DNA of 64,000 nucleotides from Hippopus hippopus (Eukaryota; Mollusca; Bivalvia; Cardiida; Cardiidae). The position numbers were made by a program, and so were the translations under genes. The DNA lies in assembly GCA_946811185.2 (NCBI GenBank), contig OX328096.1, forward strand, positions 37,770,011 through 37,834,010, read 5' to 3'. The notes beneath the pieces were generated by a model. That model was not told where the DNA came from and did no database searches. It saw only the letters and a program-made list of their open reading frames with translations. Shown in pieces: positions 18,367 to 29,262 of the stretch (position 1 is the first letter of the stretch; every line of letters starts with the position of its first letter).

Positions 18367-19894
18367 GTTAAAGAGCAAAGAACTACAAGGTCTTATTCCA
18401 ATAGTATCTTTGTTCAAATGAACAATCTTAGTCTTCTTCTCAAGAGTTTTTATATATTTGAAAGTAAAAAAGCTTCTGACTGGCTAAACCAAAGCCATTC
18501 AGAAGTTGTATTACTTTCTAAATCTTGAATTGGACCAAAATTATAATTAAGAACAGTTGGTGAATACGAATCCATATTATTTTTAAGAATACGTAGGCGG
18601 TATGAGTTCGTGGCTAGGAAAAGCATTACTATTGTTGAACATTCGTAATTCTAATGCTTTTGTACTCTCTAGTGTGCTAGCCGCGAAAACAAAGTATTGC
18701 ATGTCTCTATAGCTGACACCATAGATCTAACAAAAAGATAGGGCAGAAACTGCTACAAGCTCTGAAGTAGGCCCTTTTTAAATGGATATATGCTGCTTTC
18801 CACATTTTCTTCACTGGCATCAAGCACACAGCTGGTTTATTCGAAACCTTCGGACAGTTTTTCGGCTTCGTCTTATCATGAAGTTTGCATAAAACAGTTA
18901 TACATGCCACTGGCTGCTAATGCACCTTTTAAAAATTCTGATCCAGCGAGGAATTTTAAACTCGTGCCTTCTGTATGACAAGTTTGGTGCGCCAATGGAA
19001 TTTTGACAGACGCCTCTTGTTCACCTCTTGTATATTTCTTAAATGTTATAACATTTTAGCGAACATACTTAGTCTGAGAAACGTTCAACAAACGAAACAG
19101 TTTCAAATCGCAATTTGCGTCAGCTTGTAAGACAATCAGACACGGCTCACTTATTATACCCATCCGTCACTTAGTGTGATATACGTGGCAATATCGAACT
19201 TTTTTCTCCACATTTGTACTCCACGTCTTCACACTAGATAAATTCACCAATCGCGCAATCATTAATGACTTTAATCAGACACCAAAAACGCCTTTAAGAC
19301 TTTTTTTCATGCGCAGAGATAGGCATATTAATCATACGAAAAAGAAGTGAAAAACTCTATTTTATAAGTATGGTATGCGCCTTCTTGCTTTAAGCGGCCA
19401 TTAATTGATCATAAGAATTGTTCTCCATTTTATTATAATTCAGTTTTGAACAGTATAAAAGTAAGAAGTTCAAATGTCAAATGGCAATATAAAAGGTTCT
19501 ATATACTCGGTGAACAAGCTCCTCAATGTGCTGTGCCTTTAATTTATCTGTTTGGGTTTCTCAGAGTTATTCGTGTATTATCTGTTCCTAGGTAAGGCGG
19601 AACCTAAATTTTAAAGTCTCATACAAAAGACTGTTGAAAATTTAGGCTGGTCAACCTTGGGAATCAAACCCACATCCTAAAAAGGCCCGAGATTTGTCGC
19701 CTACAAGTATGAGTTGTTCGAGCTGGTTACGAGATTTTCTTTACGACTTTAAGACCACACGTATAGCAACTTGACCCATCAATATTTTGAAATTATATGT
19801 CGAAAATACACCTCTCATGGTTGTATATCTATGTAAAAACTATACAATGTATATGAGCCATGCACTGGCAAAAGGGGGTTTAGATCTATTAACC
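18367..19894. other. no gene recognised
   Basis: Short open frames at 18790-18978 and elsewhere are kept in copy 2 but lack domains and splice context. No repeat family with clear ends was identified. Confidence 0.4.
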
Positions 19895-20125
19895 CTTTCC
19901 CAAACGATAAATTTTAGACTCTTCCAAATTCAAAGAGTTTGCAGACGACAATTTTAAATTTGATAAAAATGGCAGAAAGTTCTCCAAAAGGGTAGAAAAC
20001 ACTGTGGGAAAAGGAGAAATTGCTCGTTACGAGCAATTTCTCTTTTTCCCACAGTGTATTCTAATGACTTGTACTGCAGACACGTAAAAACCAGGGCTTG
20101 TTTGGGAAAGAGTTAAAACCTAATG
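19895..20125. repeat. TTAA-type palindromic MITE, copy 1
   Basis: It runs from TTAACCCTTTCCCAAACG to TTGGGAAAGAGTTAA with a central perfect stem GGAGAAATTGCTCG/CGAGCAATTTCTC. TTAA flanks plus a CCCTTT terminus suggest mobilisation by a piggyBac-type transposase. Confidence 0.8.
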
Positions 20126-20172
20126 GGGAGGTAGATCTATTTAGATTTTTATAATCTTCCCAATCTTAAAAA

Positions 20173-21981
20173 ATGACTTTCGCTGAATTAAGTAAGCCGA
20201 TTACTGGCAAATCATCAGTAGGGAAGAAAGACAAAGGTAAGAAAAAGAAACTATTTTTCGACAGTATTTCCTTAATGTGCTACGTAGCCTCTTTAGGTGT
20301 TTTTAGCTTTCGCGCCAGAAGTTTTGCAAAGATTTGTGGCAATGTCACGTGATCAATGACACAAAAAATTGTGAAAACTCGTATTCGAGTCATTAGGATG
20401 AGGTTATATCTGATGTACTCGTAATATAAATACACGGATTTCTCGATTGCAAAACGACTATCCCGTTACTCTTACGCCCGAAACTGCAACTTTATTTGAA
20501 TAATATAACCATACAGTATATATACGTCTACAAAGAATAAACATCTCGTTGTATTTATCTGTATTTTACAATAAATTTTGATTTGCTGCATAAAAACTGA
20601 CGGGTCCCTTTTAATGTATCGCCGCGATGAATTATAACTTGGCAAGTTGTTACATAATTATGGATCCATAAAATCAATCTTACTAAACAACCGGCTGAAT
20701 CCTGGGGTAAAAGTGTCATTTGACATGCAGAAAATTGACCAATAGCAAAACCTTTGACCCTGTCAGCCTGCGTGGGCTGCGCAGGCTGACCTGAGTCAAT
20801 ATATTTTGCAAATGCATTAAACACTCTTTTCACAGAGCATGGCTCGATACAAGACAAATACCAGTAAGTTCCTACTTGGATGATTGTTGTAATAGAGTCT
20901 TAGAGATAAAAATTTTTCAATCTTTCCATTTTTTAGGTGCAAATCAAACGAAGTTTCAGCTAGATTAGTACAGGAAAAATATTTCATGTAAAGGTTTCTT
21001 CCAAAATTCAATTGTATATAACCGTTATACTATGACTTTATTAGTTGTACGGTCAGGTGGCAATGGACATAGAAACTTGTTCACGGCTGTGGCGAATCAT
21101 GTCGCCCCGAGCCGATTACTTTTAATCGATGAACACGTAATTGAAATTAGGTAATTGACAATTAATCGGTTAAAAGAACGATAATTGTTTTTATTGTTAC
21201 TTTTCAGTTCATTACTGCTATATTCTAATCTGGCGTCCAAAGGTAGATTCTGAATCTGCCTAGTCCAGATTGGAATTCTTAGTAGTCTGGAGTGGACAAA
21301 ACTCTTCAAAATTTCTCCTACCAATCTCAGAGCAAGTTTGCTATTTTCAAACTACATGTATTTGGTTTCACCAATGCCAGAAAGGACAAGATAAGTGGAC
21401 GGTCGAAAGGCTAGAAGAAGGTCTAGAATCACTTTTGAATCTGCACAGGCAACATCTGTTTTTCTCCATTATATTTCACAGAGTCGAGATATTTTTAAAC
21501 AAGGAGATTTACAGTTAGCCCTACCTAAAGGGACAGATTTCCCAAGTCAATTTTAACAATTAGTTTGTTCATTATAGGATTGATTTTCTTTTACAATGAA
21601 AAATAAAAGCGTCATTTGACCTCTCCACAAGTCTGAGAAGATGGCAGAAAGAATAATTTTAAAGCAGGTCAAAAGTTGCCAGGTTGCTCTATCTTTTGTT
21701 TACTATTTGCCTAGTTTTGAATTTCATTTTTCTGTCAGAGACTAACAGTGGCACAGATAGTAAAATAACAGACAGTCATCTTCACAATAATATCAACACT
21801 TTTGAAAGGTATGATTTAAATTCAAATCATAAATTCTTACACCCACATTTGTTACTATGGCCTCTTCTGGGCCTTTAAAATACAATGTACTATATTTCAT
21901 GAACTTAATTTCAGGACGAACAGAAATGTACGCCCAAAACAAGGGTATCTACTGTTTAAGGTTTCAAAAATGCATATATGA
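20173..21981 (+). CDS. candidate small multi-exon gene, unknown protein, copy 1
   Basis: Four exons in compatible phases can be proposed. Exon 1 (20173-20236) is ATG to donor GTAAGA, reading MTFAELSKPITGKSSVGKKD. Exon 2 (21385-21420) reads DKWTVERLEE and has a weak donor. Exon 3 (21739-21808) has acceptor TTTTTCTGTCAG and donor GTATGA and reads TNSGTDSKITDSHLHNN. Exon 4 (21915-21981) follows acceptor TTAATTTCAG, reads TNRNVRPKQGYLLFK and stops at TGA. Exons 1, 3 and 4 are the better supported; exon 2 is the weakest. The product would be about 79 residues, Lys-rich at the N-terminus, with no recognised domain. It converges on the transglutaminase-like gene, with about 95 bp between the stop codons. 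In copy 2 a 7-bp insertion changes the C-terminus. Confidence 0.4.
20641..20846. repeat. GAGCCATGCTCTG-family MITE, partial, copy 1
   Basis: It lies in the first intron of the candidate small gene. The centre reads CAGCCTGCGTGGGCTGCGCA and the right end is CAGAGCATGGCTCG. The left end is truncated. Confidence 0.75.
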
Positions 21982-22076
21982 GACACAAGTTAGTTTCGGA
22001 TTGCACAATAAGTCCTATCTGGAGGGAAGTAACAATATTTTGATGATATAGTGCCTTAGCTGAGATGTATCCCTAA

Positions 22077-24916
22077 CTAAACGACTTCAAATCCATACAG
22101 TGGTATATATTTGTTGCTGTTTTCTTTTGCCCCCAAAATCGTCACAGTTGATTCTGCGATGTCGACATCAAAAGATCCTTGAAATTCTCCACCCTCTCCT
22201 TTGATTATTTGTCCGTTTACCACAATCTGATTAAGGTAGTGAGATTTTAGGTGAATATTGACCGAACTTCCCCTTTTTAATTTACCATTTAACGGTTGAA
22301 GTAATAAGCACTGATTTGCCAAAGCCTTTTCTGAAACTTCTGGAAATTCAAAGTCACTTTCTGTAACATTCGTGCATCTTACGACGTATTTAAAAAGTAG
22401 TGGAAGATCTTCCATTTCTCCTCCAGAGTCTTCATTTTTACAACTAAAAGTTCTAAGGTGAAAGGTGCCATTGCGGTCTGGGTGTACACAAACAGAATAT
22501 ATATTCATGTATATTGTGTCAAACGTTAAATTTGATTTCTCAATCAACTTGTTATTGTCGACTAGCCACAGACTTGACATGAATATCATTGGAAAGTTCT
22601 TGCTCGTTTTAAAGACGAAATTTTCCTCCATTGCGATGTTAACAATTGCATCTTTGTGGGACACAGGTTCCACTTGAAATTTGAAGGCCTCCGGGTAAGG
22701 TGTTAGCCTTCTATTGAATTCTTCTAACGATATAGGCTTTCTCAGTAATTGCCAGCGCCTGCTGGAACCAAAATCTGCGTTCATGAAGGGAAAATGCGTT
22801 ACTATCAACTGTTCTGGGTCTGTCAAGAAATAAAATTCGTCGAAATGGCGTTTATACTGTCTGTCTCTCTGTAAATGTCCGGCACCCCAGGCACAGTCCA
22901 CCAGATACTTTTTTCCTGACAAATAAACAGCGTTCCAAGCGTGGTTCGGCATAGATGTTACTGTGAAAGGGTTGTCTGGAGAGTGGCTTGTACCTTTGGC
23001 AAAGCCTTGTATATTTTTCACTGGTATTCCTGCAGTTCTGCAGAAGAAAAGTATTATGAAAACAGCCAAAGCATATTACTTTATAGTTGCTATGACAATG
23101 TACATGAAATGGGGACAAATAGAAAAAGGTTTTAACGGCTCGATGCTTAATAAAAGGAGGTCTCCAAATTTGTCACTTAGCTAGATACATAGACCTAAGA
23201 ATAATAAAAATGTTCTGTAACTCGATATCGTTAATGCATTCCTTCCATTAGTATCATTTATATGAAGAAAATATAGTGGTCTGAAACTAGTTTCTATAGG
23301 TCATATATAATCTATATCAACATTAGATCTATTATTATCTACAATGTGAGTATGGGTTTTTGAAGGAATCGAGATGGACGTTCCGTCCCAATTACCTGCA
23401 TAGATCTTCAAACAACTTCATGTACCCCGTGCTACCAGCTGCTTTTGTGATCAAAATCTTTTCAACTTCTCCAGTCGAGTCAGGTTCGTCTTCTACTTTA
23501 CCAACATCTGATGTATGCCTAGACCAACACACAGTAGATCTACATATTGTATTACTTAATTGGTTGTCAGATAGTCTTTACTATGACATGATTTAATTTT
23601 TAAAAAAGGGGATATGCTAAGTGTATTAAAATGCACTGATCACGAATCTATGCAGTGCCTTTCGCATAGATTACACTAATTTCCTCAAAATGTTTTAATA
23701 TTCAGTTAAGATTCTTACACACATGATTATTGGCCTGGAAGGTATGCAGCTTTTTTAATGACAACAAATCTGACCTGTTCTTACGTTGATTTTGGGCACA
23801 GTTGAATGTACCTCTGATTCATTTTGTGACCAAATTGTTATTCTGTAGAACTAAATAAACCGAAACTCATTATCTGTGCATGAATCCAAATCATTGTTAA
23901 AAGGTTGGGGATGCAGCAGGATGAATATCTTGTATCTAATTTTCTTTATATATGAGGCATGCTTTGTGAAAAGGGGCTTAACGCATCTGCCAAAAAGTAT
24001 CGACCAGGTCAGCCTGCGCAGTTTGCACAGGCTGACCTGGGTCAATACTTTTTTGCTATCGGTCAATTTTCTGCATGAAAAATGACCATTGTACCTCATA
24101 ATTTAGTCGATTGTCAGATAAAATGGATTGTATGTATAATCAACATATGATGACTTGCTTGGTAAAATGGTTCACGGAGATGCATTAAATCCCGTTTTGC
24201 CAGAACATGGCTCATATTAGCCTGGGTCCAGGCGGTAATAATTTCTATATTACTAATCATGCTCTCCTAATCGCAGTTTGCTAATGATCATTGACACCTA
24301 ATCGCTTCTTTAAGTATTTGAAAATGTAACGTTCGAATAATGGAAAAGGACGAATTAAACGGACTGGAACCCGTGCTGGGTTTATAAGACTTACCGATTA
24401 TTGCATAAACTCTTTACCAGACAACAAAATTTTAGATTTAACAAATAACAAATCCAAAGCGTTATCAGACGACAAATTAAATGTGACTAGAAAATTGAAA
24501 TTGTCTGTAAAAAGGTAGGTTGTGTTTCGGATTTGAGCGGTTATGATTTAATTGGTTATGCTTTTCGTATGAAATGTAGCATGAAAATATTCATATTTGG
24601 CCTTGGAGTTCTGGAATTTATAGAACTGAAATATTTCAGTAGAGAAGTAGGTCCAGTATACGGCCGTTACAAGCAATATCGGCGGAAGGTTATATACTAA
24701 AGAACCAATCAGCAATGGGCATCTATACTTTGATTTATGTGAAAACTTAGCTTGTTTAGAGATCAAGGAATTGAAATACTATAAGATCAACATGACTCAC
24801 CCGATAAACTCCGTAATCCAAACGTAGATCAGACGCGCCACGGCCCAGGAATCTGTTGACGCAGATGGTAAGTACCGATGGATATCCTCAACAGTGTTTC
24901 TAGTCGATTCGGGTGC
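22077..24916 (-). CDS. transglutaminase-like (KY/hillarin-type) gene, 3' exons, copy 1
   Basis: Three exons fit in phase: 24916-24801 (reads LIYVWITEFI, donor GTGAGT), 23518-23396 (reads GYMKLFEDLCR, donor GTAATT) and 23037-22077 (RTAGIPVKNIQGFAKG to the stop). The core keeps the His of MPNHAWNAVYL and the Asp of YLVDCAWG, but the catalytic Cys position, usually C-x-G-Y before the LF/LC helix, is Ser (GSTGY), so a non-catalytic protein is likely. The remaining 230 residues resemble the beta-rich KY C-terminal domain. KY and hillarin are cytoskeleton-associated; that role here is inferred. The first exon has an acceptor (CTTCTCTAAG) and no start, so 5' exons are missing. Upstream there are only MITEs and then the duplication junction, so this copy is probably 5'-truncated. 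Residue K replaces the usual W in the GKWYLVDC motif. Confidence 0.75.
23953..24214. repeat. GAGCCATGCTCTG-family MITE in a transglutaminase intron, copy 1
   Basis: Full length, from GAGGCATGCTTTGTG to CCAGAACATGGCTCAT, with the central GGTCAGCCTGCGC stem. Its right 100 bases are deleted in copy 2. Confidence 0.8.
24219..24385. repeat. small MITE with AGCCTGGGTCCAG ends, copy 1
   Basis: TTAGCCTGGGTCCAGG on the left and CTGGAACCCGTGCT on the right form imperfect inverted ends about 160 bp apart. The right part, GTAACGTTCGAATAATGGAA, resembles 17588-17630, so the two loci belong to one family. Confidence 0.55.
24405..24515. repeat. TTAA-type palindromic MITE fragment, copy 1
   Basis: A left-half fragment recognised by CTCTTTACCAGACAACAAAA and CAGACGACAAATTAAATGTG. 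It lies between transglutaminase exons. Confidence 0.65.
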
Positions 24917-24939
24917 CTTAGAGAAGCAAAAATATATGT

Positions 24940-25203
24940 GAGTGGTGCTCTGGCAAAAAGGGGGCTAAATGCATCTCCGTTATACACGATACTAGCCCAA
25001 GTCATCACATAATTATGGATCCATAGGAGCCACTTTTTTCAATAACCGACTTAATCATGAGGTAGATTGGTCCTTTGACAAACAGAAAATTGACCAATAG
25101 CCAAAAGTTTCGGTCCAGGTCAGCCTGCGCGGATAGCGCAGGCTGACCTGGGTCGACACTTTTGGCAGATGCATTAAGCCCCCTTTTCACAGAGCACGGC
25201 TCA
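24940..25203. repeat. GAGCCATGCTCTG-family MITE, full length, copy 1
   Basis: From GAGTGGTGCTCTGGCAAAAA to CACAGAGCACGGCTCATT, with a perfect-looking central stem around GGTCAGCCTGCGC. It directly abuts the next MITE. Confidence 0.8.
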
Positions 25204-25400
25204 TTTGTATCTCTCTACCAGACGACGAAAATTTAGACTCTTTCAAATAAAAAGCATTTGCAAGCTATTAAATGTGGCTCAAATGATTGTGTTTGTCTTG
25301 GAGAAGATAGAAAATTTTGTGGAAAAAGGAGAAAATGTTGGTTTCCATTATTTTTCTCTATTTCAAACACTATGTTCACAGCCCTTTACATTCGGGTAGT
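25204..25400. repeat. TTAA-type palindromic MITE, degraded, copy 1
   Basis: CTCTCTACCAGACGACGAAA on the left and the GGAGAAAATGTTGG stem mark it. This is the last element before the duplication junction. Confidence 0.65.
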
Positions 25401-25485
25401 TAAATAGTTTTTTTTTTTCCCTACCTCTAGATACTTCATGGGTATTTCTTACACTTGATATTAGCGGATGACAAACTGTTGCAGA

Positions 25486-25497
25486 AAAAGTTTCTAG
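25486..25497 (+). other. head-to-tail duplication junction with GTTT microhomology
   Basis: Here GCAGAAAAAGTTT (end of the unit, as at 46095-46108) runs straight into GTTTCTAGTGCTAG (start of the unit, as at 4519-4532). The shared GTTT cannot be assigned to either side. Confidence 0.9.
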
Positions 25498-26072
25498 TGC
25501 TAGTTTTTTCTCTCTATCTTTTCATATTCCACCAAATGAATATTTATGACATCTAAAATTTGCTGTTTTTTTAAATATATTTTGACTGAAAAGCCTAACT
25601 CATCAGCTAATTGTAAAAGTTCTATTCTTTTGAATTTAAAAAGCTTTTCTAAAGATAGATCTTCAAGGAATTTTATAACGGACTAAGATACAACTATACA
25701 ATAAAACTCTACAATTTTTCGAATCTCGAGCGAACCCCCAACAATCTGTCACGGTGTCTTTAATACCGAATGGCTACGGCTTAAATGACGGTGTAATAGA
25801 TTTTAAAAAAGAAAAGGAGAGTTTCATTATGTTTTGAAATTTAATAATTCAAAACACAGTAATTTAAAATACAAATCATAATATAAATTCCTATTTACAC
25901 TTCACAGAGTCCAAACAATTCAAACTGTCCTAAAATATTACAATTCCGTTAATCCAGAATCCAAGAAAGTCACACAGAACACATAAAGTCCTGGACTCAA
26001 TAGAACTCAAAAAAAAACAAAAAAACTGGGAATCCAACTATGATAATGACAGCGTAAGAGTTAACGGTGATA
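25494..26072 (-). pseudogene. retroelement remnant: gag fragment plus 5' LTR, copy 2
   Basis: Part of gag (25494-25670) is joined, after two deletions, to the primer-site region (about 25722-25740) and the LTR (25747-26072). The T tract and the gag start are gone. The inner LTR end here keeps TGTCAC, better preserved than in copy 1. Confidence 0.75.
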
Positions 26073-27112
26073 CCAAGTAGAATGTTTGGTCTTTAAATCC
26101 TTTCCAACCTTCCGTCAAAAACGTCAATCCAAAAACTTTTCTCCTTCCCCCAACCCTTCAGTGTTTGGGCCCTTGTATATCGTTACAGAAGAATCAAGTA
26201 CACCCGGAAGCTACCGAAAGTATTGTCGAGAAAACACCGGGGATTTCCCTATGAACGTATATGCTGGATTATGGCAAAAATAACATTTTTTTGAGAACAG
26301 GATATGGACCTATCATACAAATAGTTAAGTACCCACATTACTTTCGATTAAAACCATGAGCTAATTACAAAGTAATTATGAAAGACTATTCCGCGTACAT
26401 CTTGTTTGTAAACAAAACATCGAAAGTATTAGAAGAGTCACGAACATTCAGTAACACAGTGTACCAAGTAAGTCGTTGCGTGATATGGATCTGTTTTGTA
26501 AAATCCGGCAGAATTATATAGTAGAATGGTCCATTGACATACATTTCAATAACAGCAAAAATCATATAGATCTAGTCAGGTCTGCCTGTGCAGACTGATA
26601 TGGGTCAATAATGTTTGCAGATGCATTAAGCTCCCTTTTCACAGAGCATGACTCGTTTACAAACTCAGCCTCTTTTGACAGCTGAAAATACAATCCATCG
26701 AAACTACGAAATGTTTTTATCCAACAGGTTTGACTAAAACCAGTGAACGGTTATAAAATGGATATATAAAATATATAATATATAAAATATATAAAATGTG
26801 GATATAAAAACATACAGTATGTATTTGCAGTCTGATCTCGATCTATGCCATTCGCAAGAGCTTTTCTTTTCCTCTGGTTCTGCAAGAGTTAAACTAATGA
26901 AGCTAGAGATATGTTTTCTCTTTTCCTGACGACGAAAAGGGAAGTCTGTATGATTTTCCATAATTTGATCGTTTTAAGTCCAAATCTATCTCTGGGCTCT
27001 TAAACAACCACATGCCATGCTGTGTGTTTAAAAAATCACAAGTGTCAAGCAGAAACACATATAGGTATAATTCCCAATCTAACAAAAATATAGTGCCGCT
27101 TTTCCTGCGGCG
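26073..27112. other. no gene recognised; equivalent of 5359-6398
   Basis: Near-identical to copy 1, with MITE fragments at about 26525-26653 and 26800-26890. No coding sequence is supported. Confidence 0.5.
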
Positions 27113-27468
27113 ACACGATTATGGAATGCCATAGCAGAAAATATTCAAGATATAAAAACACTATCAAGATATTTAAAATATTCAATCAAGATAGTCGCAA
27201 TTATACCAAAATGATATATAAATTTGATATATGAAAGCAAAATTATATCAAAACATAAAACCACTTCAAGACAAATAAATATACTTCAAGATGTAAAAAC
27301 AGCATCAACATTTTAAAAACCACACCAAGACTCACGTGACCAATCAAGACTCACGTGACCACAAAATCCACGACGTCATCACTTGGCGAAAAGAACGTAC
27401 ACACGCTGCTGCTGCTTGACTGTTGACAGTCACACTGTCATTTTTTATTCGGCGTATTAACGTTAATC

Positions 27469-27867
27469 ATGGACCACCCAGACGAAGTTACTCGGCTCTT
27501 TAGACATTTGCAGTTCCAAGATCTCATGAGAGACCTCAGGAGGAGTGTTTCAGATGCCCCTTCAAATGTCGTAGTTCTGCGTGCATTGAATGTACAATGC
27601 GAGCGTAGTCGTCAGTCGTATCTCTGTAGTATTCTGCAATGTTTATGTCAAAGGTTTCAGCCTGTGCACAGGCCTCGGCAACATAGCGAGGGAGAAATAA
27701 AAGGAATTCAGTCAAATCATCAGGATGGTTTCGAGAACGAGGAGGCATTTTACTTTCATTTTATTCTTATCCATGAACAGAAGAAACATCATGCATGTCA
27801 CCTGGTCATGCTGCCATACATCTACTACACTGCTACATGTACATGGGCCTCAGAGTATAGTAAATAG
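27469..27867 (+). CDS. hypothetical 132-aa protein of the long-TIR element, copy 2
   Basis: It matches 6758-7156 with a few changes (start MDHPDEVTRLFRHLQFQDLM). The frame stays open, but the opposite strand is also open (27748-27536), so coding strand and reality remain unsettled. Confidence 0.3.
   Translation: MDHPDEVTRLFRHLQFQDLMRDLRRSVSDAPSNVVVLRALNVQCERSRQSYLCSILQCLCQRFQPVHRPRQHSEGEIKGIQSNHQDGFENEEAFYFHFILIHEQKKHHACHLVMLPYIYYTATCTWASEYSK
27536..27748 (-). CDS. hypothetical 70-aa helical protein of the long-TIR element, copy 2
   Basis: Identical in sequence to the copy 1 frame except for the last residue (Ser for Cys). This conservation is stronger than for the + strand frame and slightly favours this strand. 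Upstream, a - strand segment near 28977-28805 again ends at the GTAAGATT donor. Confidence 0.32.
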   Translation of the reverse strand: MPPRSRNHPDDLTEFLLFLPRYVAEACAQAETFDINIAEYYRDTTDDYARIVHSMHAELRHLKGHLKHSS

Positions 27868-28005
27868 CACAATTCCTGCGTCGTCGACAAAAAACCAAGA
27901 CACCGACTTGAAAATTTCCTTCAAACACCAACCTGCAAACAAAGAGACATGCTCTCAGTCTAAATGCAATATAAAACTGCTAAATAGCCACAACAAATCA
28001 TATGA

Positions 28006-28656
28006 ATACTGTACCAGCATTTTCTCCTTTTCCCACAATGTTTTCATAGCTTTAATCTCCTAGGTCACGAAAACCTGGGATTGTTTGGGAAAGGATTAAT
28101 GATCCATCGGGTGAAGGCTTTTGAAAGAGTTGAGAACAAGTATTTTCTCCTTTTCTCGCAATGTTTTAAAAAACTTTTAACTCAAGGTCTTAAAAACACC
28201 ACAGTTTTGTAAAAATTTAACTCTTTACTACACAATCCCGACTTATAACGACTCTGAAAGAGCAGGCTTTTGAAAACATTGTGGTAAGAGGAGAAAATGC
28301 TGGTAACCGGAAGAAATATTCCGCAATGTTTTCTACCCTCTCACAGACAGAAATCATTATTTTATCACTGATTAATTTGTCGTCTGCAAATGCTTTGAAG
28401 TTGATCAAATCCGAAAATTTGTCATTTAGTACGGAGTTGACAGAAATATGAGTGTAAGCCTTGGCCACATGTATAATCCTGAGTTTTAAACTTCCTGGTA
28501 GTCTTTTGAAAACATTGTGGGAAAAGGAGAAAATCCTGGTAACCAGCATTTTCTCCTTTTTCCACAGTGTTTTCTATCCAACTGGAATGAGAAATCATGA
28601 TTCCTACATGATTAATGGCCTCTGTACATGCTTTCAGTTTGATCATTAGAGTTGAG
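28006..28656. repeat. cluster of TTAA-type palindromic MITE fragments, copy 2
   Basis: The same four fragments as at 7295-7945. Confidence 0.75.
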
Positions 28657-29262
28657 ATGAATAATTAACTTGATCTTAAATCTACAGGATTGCATTCTGC
28701 AATGTTCCGGTAAACTGTGGAAAGGTCATGACCTTTTAGTTTCGCATTTGCAAATGGGCTTTATTTCATATTTTAAAATCATTCAGGGCACCAGTATCAA
28801 TCTTACCTTCAAATCTGCAGTCAAATCTTGCCTTTTCTTAATGGCCACTTCGAATATTTCACGCCTTACTATACACTGACACCATGATGTACTAGGCCTA
28901 CACACTACACTGGAGCAGAATGTGGTACTGTGAGTGATGTCATGGATTTTGTGGTCACGTGAGTCTTGTTTGGTCACGTGAGTCTTGGTGTGGTTTTTAA
29001 AACGTTGATGCTGTTTTTACATCTTGAAGTATATTTATTTGTCTTGGTGTGGTTTTTAAAATGTTGATGCTGTTTTTACATCTTGAAGTATATTTATTTG
29101 TCTTGAAGTGGTTTTATGTTTTGATATGATAATTTTGCTTTCATATATCAAATTTATATATCATTTTGGTATAATTGAGACTATCTTGATTGAATATTTT
29201 AAATATCTTGATAGTGTTTTTATATCTTGAATATTTTCTGCTATGGCATTCCATACACGGTA

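Larger units (their letters stand above)
4519..25489 (+). repeat. segmental tandem duplication, copy 1 (about 20.97 kb)
   Basis: Every landmark in this interval recurs in the same order and orientation 20.6-20.7 kb to the right: LTR, long-TIR element, mariner, sulfotransferase, hairpin and transglutaminase exons. The offset drifts only from 20706 to 20736 over most of the length and drops to about 20618 after a roughly 104-bp deletion in copy 2 near 44840. The left edge is GTTT at 4519-4522 inside gag. The right edge is the head-to-tail junction at 25490-25493. Confidence 0.97.
27121..29254. mobile_element. 2.1-kb long-TIR DNA transposon, copy 2
   Basis: The same ends and internal structure as 6407-8544. 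Flanking 8-mers are ACACGATT (27113-27120) and ACACGGTA (29255-29262). The right arm keeps the 62-bp tandem duplication. The paired CACGTG motifs are present in both arms. Confidence 0.75.

Noticed and set aside
20555..20857. - strand frame of about 100 codons, also at 41282-41602
   Set aside because: It reads through a GAGCCATGCTCTG-family MITE; the same peptide pattern (SVDPGQPALSAQ-like) appears wherever that MITE does.
24917..25489. 5' exons of the transglutaminase copy 1
   Set aside because: The interval is filled by two MITEs and a short AT-rich tail before the duplication junction; no frame with a compatible donor was found.
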